From assembly GCF_030397665.1 (NCBI RefSeq), contig NZ_JAPUBT010000001.1, forward strand, positions 372,001 to 436,000: 64,000 nt of DNA, written 5' to 3'. The position numbers and the translations under genes are program-made. Numbering within the stretch: position 1 is the first letter of the stretch; each line of letters opens with the position of its first letter. The notes under the pieces are model-generated. The model did not search any database. It had not been told where the DNA came from and was given only the letters and a program-made list of their open reading frames with translations. Below, piece after piece: positions 43,752 to 51,459 of this stretch. Source of the DNA: Janthinobacterium sp. SUN073. Lineage in GTDB: Bacteria; Pseudomonadota; Gammaproteobacteria; Burkholderiales; Burkholderiaceae_D.

Positions 43752-44234
43752 GAAGTATCAATGTAAACTTTAACTGACATTAGTTATCAAATGAGTTAGA
43801 GTCGCCTACGATTTTTAACTATCGAACAGAGTCATATTTCAATCAACATTCTTCTGATGTAATTCAGATTTTTTGAAGGTTTGGACTTGCAGAAGGGTTC
43901 TTTTTTCGATACGAAATTTCCAGAGGAGGGAAAATGAATAAAAAGAAAAGTCAGAAAGAATTATACAAAGATATTTTCACAAAAAATCTAGGGCAACGTC
44001 TTGATGAAATGTCTAATTCTGAAAGAAAAGTGTATTGGGGTTTTGTAATAAGTGGAATTATTATAATGATTCTTATTGTTGTTTTTTTTAGGATGAGAAT
44101 GACTTTTCATATTTTCAATATCTCGTGTTTTTTTGAATAATATATTGGACTATCTAAGTGTGCCATAGTCGCTAATCGGCTTATCAACCCGCCCCCGCGT
44201 GCATCCGCACGCGGACTTCGGCAACATGCATTGC
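43752..44234. other. AT-rich insertion between S and V
   Basis: This stretch is far richer in A and T than the surrounding phage genes and carries a single plus-strand gene (43934-44140) with its own strong ribosome-binding site. In P2-like phages V follows S closely, so this is an inserted moron. At the right end (44148-44170) a GACTAT-N11-ATAGTC dyad precedes V and may be the late-activator site. Confidence 0.7.
43934..44140 (+). CDS. AT-rich moron: small membrane protein
   Basis: 68 aa with AGAGGAGGGAAA just upstream of the ATG. Residues 1-33 are charged and lysine-rich (MNKKKSQKELYKDIFTKNLG, then RLDEMSNSERKVYWG). Residues about 36-52 form one membrane segment (FVISGIIIMILIVVFF), and the rest is aromatic. 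The codons are AT-rich unlike the phage. I do not recognise it. Small single-span morons in prophages often alter the lysogen surface or block superinfection; this is an inference from form only. Confidence 0.65.
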   Translation: MNKKKSQKELYKDIFTKNLGQRLDEMSNSERKVYWGFVISGIIIMILIVVFFRMRMTFHIFNISCFFE

Positions 44235-44897
44235 ATGAACGCCGACCTGTCCGACCTCCTCCGCTTGCTGCAAAACCTGATCCGCCTGGGCACCATCGCC
44301 GAGGTGAAGGGGGCCAAGGCGCGCGTACTACTCGGGCCAACCCTCACCACCGAATGGCTGAACTGCGCCACACGGCGCGCGGGCAGCACGCGCACCTGGT
44401 CCGCGCCGACTGTCGGCGAACAGGTCATCGTCTTTTCCCCCGGCGGCGACCTGACGCGCGGCATCATCGTGCCGGCGCTGTACTCGCAGGAATTTGACGC
44501 ACCCGAAGCCAGCCCCACCATCCACACCACGCACTACCCCGACGGCGCCGTGGTGCAGTACGACCACGCGGCCCATGCCCTGACGGCCCTACTCCCCGGC
44601 GGCACGGCCACCATCACGGCCGACAAGGTGACGTCGAACGCTCCCAGCACTATCTGCACGGGCGACCTGACCGTCATGAAAAACCTGATCGTCATGCAAG
44701 CGGCCACCGTCAACGGCGCCACCGCCCTGAACGGCGGCGTGAACGCCAAGGCCGGCGCCGCTGGCGGCGTGGCCATGGCCGTGCAAGGGACGATCAAAGC
44801 CAGCGAGGACGTGCTGGCCGGCGCCATCAGCCTGGCCAAGCATCCGCACGGCGGCGTCAAAGCCGGCGGCGACCGGTCGGGCGGGCCGCAAGCATGA
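44235..44897 (+). CDS. V: Baseplate assembly/spike protein (P2 gpV)
   Basis: 220 aa from ATG 44235. An OB-fold region (LIRLGTIAEVKGAKARVLLG, PTVGEQVIVFSPGGDL) is followed by beta-helix-type repeats (KVTSNAPSTICTGDLTVMKN) and the C-terminal HPHGGVKAGGDRSGGP tip, whose His-x-His motif binds iron in P2-like spikes. It forms the membrane-piercing spike under the baseplate. It overlaps W. Confidence 0.94.
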   Translation: MNADLSDLLRLLQNLIRLGTIAEVKGAKARVLLGPTLTTEWLNCATRRAGSTRTWSAPTVGEQVIVFSPGGDLTRGIIVPALYSQEFDAPEASPTIHTTHYPDGAVVQYDHAAHALTALLPGGTATITADKVTSNAPSTICTGDLTVMKNLIVMQAATVNGATALNGGVNAKAGAAGGVAMAVQGTIKASEDVLAGAISLAKHPHGGVKAGGDRSGGPQA

Positions 44898-45238
44898 TGG
44901 GCATGCACGCCGCCACCGGGCGCAGCCTGACGGGCCTGGCCCACCTGCGCCAGTCGGTCACCGACATTCTCACCACGCCGATGGGTTCGCGCATCCGGCG
45001 CCGCCGCTATGGTTCCGAAGTGCCCGAGCTGATCGACCAGCCCCTGAACAGCGCCACGCAGTTGCGCATCTACGCCGCTACCGCCTTTGCCCTGCGCCGC
45101 TGGGAGCCGCGTTTGCAGCTCGCCAGCGTGCAGCTCACGCGCGACACGGACGGCGCCATCGCGCTGCTGCTCGATGGCACGGCGAACGGCCAGGGCATCA
45201 CCCTGGCCGTGCCCGTCAAGCAAGGGGGCGTCGTATGA
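44894..45238 (+). CDS. W: Baseplate wedge protein (P2 gpW, gp25-like)
   Basis: 114 aa, start overlapping V by 4 bp. The text LAHLRQSVTDILTTPMGSRI, RRYGSEVPELIDQPLN is the gp25/lysozyme-like wedge signature. It joins the baseplate wedge to the sheath. It overlaps J by 4 bp. Confidence 0.94.
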   Translation: MMGMHAATGRSLTGLAHLRQSVTDILTTPMGSRIRRRRYGSEVPELIDQPLNSATQLRIYAATAFALRRWEPRLQLASVQLTRDTDGAIALLLDGTANGQGITLAVPVKQGGVV

Positions 45239-46146
45239 GCACGCCCATCGACCTGACCCAGTTGCCGGCACCGAGCGTGGTCGAAGTGCTCGACTTCGAA
45301 GCCATCCTGGCCAAGCGCAAGGCGCACCTGGTCACCCTGCTGCCGGAATCCGAGCGCGCGGCCGTGACGGCCCTGCTGGAGCTGGAATCGGAACCGGTCA
45401 CCAAGCTGCTGGAAGAGAACAGCTACCAAGAAACCATCCTGCGCAACCGCGTCAACGAGGCGGGCAAGGCCGTCATGCTGGCGTTTGCCCTCGACGGCGA
45501 CCTGGACCAGCTGGGTGCCAACGTCAACGTGGCGCGCCTGGTCATCACGCCGGCCAATCCCAACGCCCTGCCGCCCGTGGCCGCCATCATGGAAGACAAC
45601 GACGCCTACCGCCTGCGCATCCAGGAGGCGCCGGATGGCCTGTCCGTGGCCGGCCCAAAAGCTTCGTATGAATTCCACGCGCGCAGCAGCGATGGGCGCG
45701 TCAAGGACGCAAGCGCCACCAGCCCCGCGCCGGCCAGCGTCACCGTCACGGTGCTGGCCAACAACGACACCGGCATCGCCGACGCCGCGCTGCTGGCCAC
45801 CGTGGCGCGCGCGCTCAACGCCGAGGACGTGCGCCCCCTCGGTGACCGCCTGACGGTGCAAGCCGCCCAGGTCATCGACTACCAGATCGAGGCCACCTTG
45901 TTTATCGGCGTCGGCCCGGAAGTGCCGATTCTGCTGGACGCCGCGCGCGCCAACGCCGTGCGCGTGTCGCAGCCGCGCCGCCCGCTGGGGCACAGCATCT
46001 ACCGATCCGCCTGCAGCGCCGCCGTGCACGTCGAGGGCGTGCGCAAGGTCGTCTTGACCAGCCCGGCGGCGGATATCGAACTGAACGCCACCCAGGCCGC
46101 GCGCTGCACCGCCATCAATTTAAACGTGATGGTGCTCGATGAATAA
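45235..46146 (+). CDS. J: Baseplate wedge protein (P2 gpJ)
   Basis: 303 aa, near the 302 of P2 gpJ. IDLTQLPAPSVVEVLDFEAI, LAKRKAHLVTLLPESER, and NRVNEAGKAVMLAFALDGDL DQLGANVNVAR are typical, with the C-terminal ADIELNATQAARC. It forms the baseplate wedge with W and I. It overlaps I by 8 bp. Confidence 0.94.
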   Translation: MSTPIDLTQLPAPSVVEVLDFEAILAKRKAHLVTLLPESERAAVTALLELESEPVTKLLEENSYQETILRNRVNEAGKAVMLAFALDGDLDQLGANVNVARLVITPANPNALPPVAAIMEDNDAYRLRIQEAPDGLSVAGPKASYEFHARSSDGRVKDASATSPAPASVTVTVLANNDTGIADAALLATVARALNAEDVRPLGDRLTVQAAQVIDYQIEATLFIGVGPEVPILLDAARANAVRVSQPRRPLGHSIYRSACSAAVHVEGVRKVVLTSPAADIELNATQAARCTAINLNVMVLDE

Positions 46147-46759
46147 GGTTGTGCCGACCCTGCCGCCCAACACCACGGCGCTGGAGCGCGCCATTGCCGT
46201 GGCCTGCGCCGAGCTGGTCAACGTGCCCGTGCCGCTGCGCGACCTGTGGAACGCCGACCGCTGCCCGGTCGCCCTGCTGCCGTTCCTGGCCTGGGCCTGT
46301 TCCGTCGACCGCTGGGACGACGCCTGGCCCGAATCGACCAAGCGCGGCAGCATCAAGGCGGCCTATTTCATCCACAAGCACAAGGGCACGATTGCCGCCG
46401 TGCGCCGCGTGGTGGAGTCCCTGGGCTATCTGATCCGCATCACCGAATGGTGGCAGACCACGCCACCGGGCGTACCGGGCACATTCCGCCTCGATGTCGG
46501 CGTGCTGGACTCTGGCATCACCGACGCCATGTTTCAGGAAATGGAGCGCCTGATTGCCGACGCCAAGCCCGTCAGCCGTCACATGACGGGCCTGGCCATT
46601 TATCTGGAAAGTCGCGGCAGCATTTACGCGGGCGCTTGCGCGTACCACGGCGACGCCATGACCGTGTATCCCTGGATCGCGGAAACCATCGAAGTGCGCG
46701 GCACGCTGTTGCAGGCCGGCGCATCCCATACCATCGACACCCTGACCATCTATCCATGA
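46139..46759 (+). CDS. I: Tail protein I (P2 gpI)
   Basis: 206 aa. LPPNTTALERAIAVACAELV, PLRDLWNADRCPVALLPFLA WACSVD and GSIKAAYFIHKHKGTIAAVR are conserved in gpI. It links the tail fibre to the baseplate. Its stop overlaps the start of H. Confidence 0.94.
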   Translation: MNKVVPTLPPNTTALERAIAVACAELVNVPVPLRDLWNADRCPVALLPFLAWACSVDRWDDAWPESTKRGSIKAAYFIHKHKGTIAAVRRVVESLGYLIRITEWWQTTPPGVPGTFRLDVGVLDSGITDAMFQEMERLIADAKPVSRHMTGLAIYLESRGSIYAGACAYHGDAMTVYPWIAETIEVRGTLLQAGASHTIDTLTIYP

Positions 46760-48693
46760 GCACATACTTTGCCATCCTGACCGAAGTGGGCGAGGCCAAG
46801 CTGGCCAACGCCATCGCCCTGGGCCAAACCCTGAAACTGAAAAGCCTGGCCGTGGGCGACGGCAACGGCAATCTCCCCATGCCAGTGCGCACGCAAAAGG
46901 CACTGGTGCACGAGGTGCGCCGCGCAGGCCTGAACCAGCTGACCATCGACCCGGCCAACACCAGCCAGATCATCGTCGAGCAAGTCTTGCCCGAGGACGT
47001 GGGCGGCTGGTGGATACGCGAAATCGGTATCTTTGACGAGGCCGGCGACCTGTGCGCGGTGGCCAACTGCCCGCCCAGCTACAAGCCCCTGATGGCCGAG
47101 GGCAGCGGCCGCACGCAAGTGGTGCGCATCGTGCTGATCGTCGCCAGCACGGCCGCCATCGAACTGAAAATCGACCCGTCCATCATCCTGGCCACCCGCA
47201 AGTATGTCGATGACCAGGGCATCATCGTGCGTGCCTACAGCGACGCGCAACTGGCCAAGCACCTGGCTGCTGCCGACCCGCATCCGTTGCTGGCGAAGGT
47301 CGCCTATGTCGATCAACAAGACGGCAAAGTCGCCGTTTACGCCGACCAGCAACTGGCCAAACATCAGGCGGCTCTTGATCCGCACCCGCTGCTGGCCAAG
47401 GTCGCTTATGTCGATCAGCAAGACACCAGCACACGCGCCTATGGCGACCAGCAACTGGCCAAGCACCAGGCTGCCGTCGATCCGCACCCGCTGCTGGCGA
47501 AGGTCACCTACGTCGATCAGGAAGACACCAACACGCGCGCCTATGGCGACCAGCAGCTGGGCAGGCATCAAGCTGCCGCAGACCCGCACCCGTTGCTGGC
47601 GAAGGTCGCCTATGTCGATCAGGAAGACACCAACACGCGCGCCTATGGCGACCAGCAGCTGGGCAGGCATCAAGCTGCCGCAGACCCGCACCCGTTGCTG
47701 GCGAAGGTCGCCTATGTCGATCAGCAGGACACCAGCGCACGGGCCTATGGCGATCAGCAACTGGCCAAGCACCTTTCCGCCGCCGACCCGCACCCGCTGC
47801 TGGCCAAGGTCGCCTATGTCGATCAGCAAGACGCCAGCGCGCGCACCTATGGCGATCAGCAGCTGGCCAAGCACCAGGCTGCTGCAGACCCGCATCCGCT
47901 GCTGGCCCAGCGTAGCCATGTGGATCAACAGGACAGCAGTATCGTTGCCTACGGTGAACAGCAACTGGCCAAGCACGCAGCGGCTGCCGATCCGCACCCG
48001 CAATACAGCATGAAAGAAGTGGCGACACTGCCGAGGTTTGACGCGTCGAAAAAGCTGGCCAATACCGAGTTTGTGCAGCAATCACAAGGCAATATTATTG
48101 CGCATGATGCTGTGGCAGGGTCCCGCAGTCTGACCCCTGTTGATATCGGCAAAGCACTGTACTTTTCGGAGCCAAACCTGATTTTTACATTGCCTAAGCC
48201 TAGCGATCTTGGCTTACAAACAAATTCAGGCAAGTGCATTCACTTCTTTGGCTTTGGCGGCAATACGGCAAAAATCGTCCCAGGTGAGGGTGCCAACATC
48301 AGCTTCACTGTCGGGGGCGTCCCCTTCATCGAATTTAAAACGGGACAATACCTCACGCTCACTGCCGCGTCTGATGTTACATGGCAAGTGATCGAATCGA
48401 CCGCCGAGTTGTGGCGCAATGCCGATTTTTCGTCAAAGTTGGCTGCAAGTAGCGGCCATCAAAAATTGCCGGGTAATTTCATCATGCAATTTGGTGATGC
48501 CACAGCGACGCCAGCGGGCAATTCAATTGCATTCGATATCGCCTTCCCTGTGGAGTGCTTCGGCGTCTGCCTCACCGGAGCCAATAGCGATGCCGTAAAT
48601 CGCTTGGGAACCGGCAAGCCATCCAGGACGGGCTTTACTGCGTACTCGTCCGATTCCACGCCAGCCACCCGTTATATCGCTATCGGAAAATAA
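46756..48693 (+). CDS. H: Tail fibre protein (P2 gpH) with eight 34-aa repeats
   Basis: 645 aa from ATG 46756. Residues about 1-150 are the DUF3751-type baseplate-binding start (YFAILTEVGEAKLANAIALG, VGGWWIREIGIFDEAGDLCA). Residues about 150-420 hold eight 34-residue repeats ending DPHPLLAKVAYVDQQD; the last is DPHPQY. The C-terminal part (about 420-645) is unique, with FNIAFPVECFGVCLTG-like text, the receptor-binding tip. The last third has lower GC than the start. It recognises the host surface. Confidence 0.93.
   Translation: MSTYFAILTEVGEAKLANAIALGQTLKLKSLAVGDGNGNLPMPVRTQKALVHEVRRAGLNQLTIDPANTSQIIVEQVLPEDVGGWWIREIGIFDEAGDLCAVANCPPSYKPLMAEGSGRTQVVRIVLIVASTAAIELKIDPSIILATRKYVDDQGIIVRAYSDAQLAKHLAAADPHPLLAKVAYVDQQDGKVAVYADQQLAKHQAALDPHPLLAKVAYVDQQDTSTRAYGDQQLAKHQAAVDPHPLLAKVTYVDQEDTNTRAYGDQQLGRHQAAADPHPLLAKVAYVDQEDTNTRAYGDQQLGRHQAAADPHPLLAKVAYVDQQDTSARAYGDQQLAKHLSAADPHPLLAKVAYVDQQDASARTYGDQQLAKHQAAADPHPLLAQRSHVDQQDSSIVAYGEQQLAKHAAAADPHPQYSMKEVATLPRFDASKKLANTEFVQQSQGNIIAHDAVAGSRSLTPVDIGKALYFSEPNLIFTLPKPSDLGLQTNSGKCIHFFGFGGNTAKIVPGEGANISFTVGGVPFIEFKTGQYLTLTAASDVTWQVIESTAELWRNADFSSKLAASSGHQKLPGNFIMQFGDATATPAGNSIAFDIAFPVECFGVCLTGANSDAVNRLGTGKPSRTGFTAYSSDSTPATRYIAIGK
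47275..48000 (+). repeat. Eight 102-bp tandem repeats in the tail fibre gene
   Basis: The DPHP codons begin at 47275, 47377, 47479, 47581, 47683, 47785, 47887 and 47989, exactly 102 bp apart. The stretches starting near 47521 and 47623 are almost identical at DNA level over about 90 bp. The repeats form the fibre shaft. Confidence 0.93.
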
Positions 48694-48694
48694 T

Positions 48695-49210
48695 ATGACG
48701 ATCTTCTATTCCAATACCACCCGTGGTTTCTATCCAGAGGATATGCGTGCCGACTACGAGCAGGCCGGCACCTGGCCGGCCGATGGCGTCGAGGTGACGC
48801 CCGACGACGAAGCCATGCTGCGCGAGGCAATCACCGCCGGCGCGACCATCCGCAAGAAATCCGGCGGCAAGTGGAGTATCACCGCACCGCCGCCGCCACC
48901 GTTTGCCGTGCTGGCCGCCCCGGTACTGGCCAGCGTGCGCCAGGCGCGCGACGCCATCCTCAACCGCCTGGCCGGTATCGGCTTTGCCGCCATGGCCAGC
49001 GGCGATGCGGCCACCGCGCAAGCAGTCGCCACGGCGCGCACCTACCTGCTCGACATTACCACCTGCCCGACAGTCGCCGCCGCGCAGGACATCGAGGCGC
49101 TGCAGGCGGCCGTCAGCGCCGAATTCCAGCGCATCGCCGAGGCCTTGCCGGATGAGGCACGGCGTGCCTTCGCCGATGCCGGTATGGCGCCGGCCGCCAG
49201 CACCCAGTAA
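48695..49210 (+). CDS. Tail fibre assembly chaperone-like protein (gpG position)
   Basis: 171 aa starting 1 bp after H. The N-terminal TIFYSNTTRGFYPEDMRADY and AGTWPADGVEVTPDDEAMLR, with a proline run (ITAPPPPPFA), are typical of phage tail fibre assembly proteins. The C-terminal helical part is alanine-rich. Such chaperones pair with the fibre they follow, so this one probably assembles H. Confidence 0.88.
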   Translation: MTIFYSNTTRGFYPEDMRADYEQAGTWPADGVEVTPDDEAMLREAITAGATIRKKSGGKWSITAPPPPPFAVLAAPVLASVRQARDAILNRLAGIGFAAMASGDAATAQAVATARTYLLDITTCPTVAAAQDIEALQAAVSAEFQRIAEALPDEARRAFADAGMAPAASTQ

Positions 49211-49243
49211 CACCCGACATTCACCACTCACCAGGAGAGCTCT

Positions 49244-50419
49244 ATGGCAACCGACTACCACCATGGCGTGCGCGTCATTGAAATCAACGAGGGTTCGCGC
49301 CCCATCCGTACCGTGTCCACCGCCGTGCTGGGCCTGATCGCCACGGCCGACGATGCAGACCCGGCCGCCTTCCCGCTCGACACGCCCGTGCTCGTCACCA
49401 ACGTGCTGGCCGCCATGGGCAAGGCAGGCAAGACGGGCACCTTGTATCGCAGCCTGGCGGCGATTGCCGCGCAGACCAAACCGCTGACCATCGTGGTGCG
49501 CGTGGCCCAGGGCGAGACGGAAGCGGAAACCACCAGCAACGCCGTGGGCGGCGTGTCGCCCGATGGCAAGTACCTGGGCGCCCAAGCGCTGCTGGCCGCG
49601 CAGAGCAAGTTGGGCGTGAAACCGCGCATCCTGGGCGCGCCTGGCCTCGACACCCAGGCCGTCACCAATGCCCTGGCCAGCGTGGCGCAGCGCCTGCGCG
49701 GCTTCGTCTACGCCTCGGCCTACGACTGCGCCACCGTCACGGCGGCCACCACGTATCGCGGCCAATTCGGCCAGCGCGAAATCATGATGATCTGGCCCGA
49801 CTTCGTAAACTGGAATACCGCCACCGACGAAGAGGCCAGCATTTCGGCCGTGGCCTACGCCATGGGCCTGCGCGCCAAGATCGACGAGGAAACGGGCTGG
49901 CACAAAACCCTGTCCAATGTGGTCGTGAATGGCCCGACCGGCATCACCAAGGATGTGTTTTTCGATCTGCAAGACCCGGCCACCGACGCTGGCGTGCTCA
50001 ATGCCAAGGAAGTGACCACCCTGATTAACATGGGCGGCTACCGCTTCTGGGGTTCGCGCACCTGCGAGGCGCCGGGCGGCTTCTTCTATTTCGAAAGCTA
50101 CACGCGCACGGCCCAGGTGCTGGCCGACACCATCGCCGAAGCGCACTTCGCCTATGTCGACGTGCCCTTGCATCCGTCCCTGGTGCGCGACCTGCTGGAA
50201 AGCATCAATGCCAAATTCCGCGACTTGAAACTGCAGGGCTACATCATCGACGGCCACGCCTGGTATGACGAGCAATACAACGACAAGACGGCACTAAAAG
50301 ACGGCAAGCTGGCCATCGACTACGACTACACGCCCGTGCCGCCGCTGGAAAACCTGCGTTTCCAGCAGCGCATTACCGACCGCTACCTGGCCGACTTCGC
50401 CTCGCGCATCGCCGCGTAA
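49244..50419 (+). CDS. FI: Tail sheath protein (P2 gpFI)
   Basis: 391 aa (P2: 396), with CAGGAGAG upstream. YHHGVRVIEINEGSRPIRTV, STAVLGLIATADDADPAAFP, the MMIWPDFVNWNT block and the C-terminal WYDEQYNDKTALKDGKLAID YDYTPVPPLENL are typical. It is the contractile sheath. Confidence 0.95.
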   Translation: MATDYHHGVRVIEINEGSRPIRTVSTAVLGLIATADDADPAAFPLDTPVLVTNVLAAMGKAGKTGTLYRSLAAIAAQTKPLTIVVRVAQGETEAETTSNAVGGVSPDGKYLGAQALLAAQSKLGVKPRILGAPGLDTQAVTNALASVAQRLRGFVYASAYDCATVTAATTYRGQFGQREIMMIWPDFVNWNTATDEEASISAVAYAMGLRAKIDEETGWHKTLSNVVVNGPTGITKDVFFDLQDPATDAGVLNAKEVTTLINMGGYRFWGSRTCEAPGGFFYFESYTRTAQVLADTIAEAHFAYVDVPLHPSLVRDLLESINAKFRDLKLQGYIIDGHAWYDEQYNDKTALKDGKLAIDYDYTPVPPLENLRFQQRITDRYLADFASRIAA

Positions 50420-50478
50420 TCGACCACATCACCACCCTGCCCGCGCCAGCGCGGGCGCATTGAAATACTGGAGAAATT

Positions 50479-50988
50479 ATGGGCCTGCCCCGCAAACTGA
50501 AAAACTTCAACCTGTTCCAGAACGGCGTGTCCTTCATGGGCATGGTGCCCGAAGTCACCTTGCCGAAACTCAGCCGAAAAATGGAAGAGTACCGCGCCGG
50601 CGGCATGAGCGGCCCCGTGTCCGTGGATTTCGGCAACGAGGCGCTGTCGCTGGAATGGAGCGCTGGCGGCCTGATCGCCGAAGCGCTGAAACAGTACGGC
50701 GCGCACTCGCACGGCGCCGTGCAACTGCGCTTTGCCGGCGCCTACCAGGAAGACGATGACGGCACGGTCGCCGCCGTGGAGGTCGTCGTGCGCGGCCGTT
50801 ACAAGGAAATCGATATGGGCGGCGCCAAGATGGGCGATGACACCACCCATAAATACACCATGGCTTGCAGCTATTACAAGCTGATGATCGACGGCGCCAC
50901 CGTCATCGAACTGGACTTCATGAGCGGCACCGAGAACTTTGGCGGCGGCGACACCAACGCCGCCATCCGCAAGGCCATCGGCCTGTAA
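50479..50988 (+). CDS. FII: Tail tube protein (P2 gpFII)
   Basis: 169 aa (P2: 172). LPRKLKNFNLFQNGVSFMGM and VSVDFGNEALSLEWSAGGLI, GGAKMGDDTTHKYTM are conserved. It forms the inner tail tube within the FI sheath. Confidence 0.95.
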   Translation: MGLPRKLKNFNLFQNGVSFMGMVPEVTLPKLSRKMEEYRAGGMSGPVSVDFGNEALSLEWSAGGLIAEALKQYGAHSHGAVQLRFAGAYQEDDDGTVAAVEVVVRGRYKEIDMGGAKMGDDTTHKYTMACSYYKLMIDGATVIELDFMSGTENFGGGDTNAAIRKAIGL

Positions 50989-51028
50989 TCCCCTTTTTTA
51001 CTGACCACCCCACCACAAGGAACACAGC

Positions 51029-51337
51029 ATGAACAACGAAAACACAAACCAAGCCGTCATCGAGCTGGACGAGCCGATCAAACGCGGCGACAGCTTCATC
51101 ACCTCGCTCACCGTGCGTAAACCCAAGGCCGGCGCCCTGCGCGGCATTTCCCTGATCGAGCTGGCCAACCTGAACGTGTCGGCCCTGCAGATCGTACTGC
51201 CGCGCATCACCGAGCCGACCTTGACCGCGCACGACATCGCCAACATGGACCCGGCCGACCTGCTGGCCGTGGGCGCCGAGGTTGCCGGTTTTTTGGCGAG
51301 CAAAGCCGATCGCCTTTCGGTATCCCCGACGAAGTAG
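51029..51337 (+). CDS. E: Tail assembly protein E (P2 gpE)
   Basis: 102 aa. The text IKRGDSFITSLTVRKPKAGA LRGISLIELANLNVSALQIV matches gpE-type tail assembly proteins. A TTTTTTG slip site lies at 51289-51295 near its end, so part of the ribosomes should shift into the E' frame. It acts with E+E' in tape-measure chaperoning. Confidence 0.93.
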   Translation: MNNENTNQAVIELDEPIKRGDSFITSLTVRKPKAGALRGISLIELANLNVSALQIVLPRITEPTLTAHDIANMDPADLLAVGAEVAGFLASKADRLSVSPTK

Positions 51338-51459
51338 AAGACGCCATGGCCGACATTGCCGGCGTCTTCCACTGGACGCCGGCAGCGATGGACGGTTTTA
51401 CGATTGATGAACTGATGGCCTGGCGCGAACGCGCCAGGCAACGAAGCGGAGCGGAATAG
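51029..51459 (+). CDS. E+E' extension by programmed -1 frameshift
   Basis: At T-TTT-TTG (51289-51295, in the E frame as TTT TTG) a -1 slip continues GEQSRSPFGIPDEVEDAMAD, then IAGVFHWTPAAMDGFTIDEL MAWRERARQ to TAG at 51457-51459. The product is about 143 aa, like the 142 of P2 E+E'. The extended text is the conserved E' family. The next gene T starts at 51460, directly after this stop. E' therefore has no start of its own. Confidence 0.9.

Noticed and set aside
47275-48000. Regular repeats as a possible CRISPR array
   Set aside because: The 102-bp units are in-frame coding repeats of a tail fibre, without short repeats and unique spacers.
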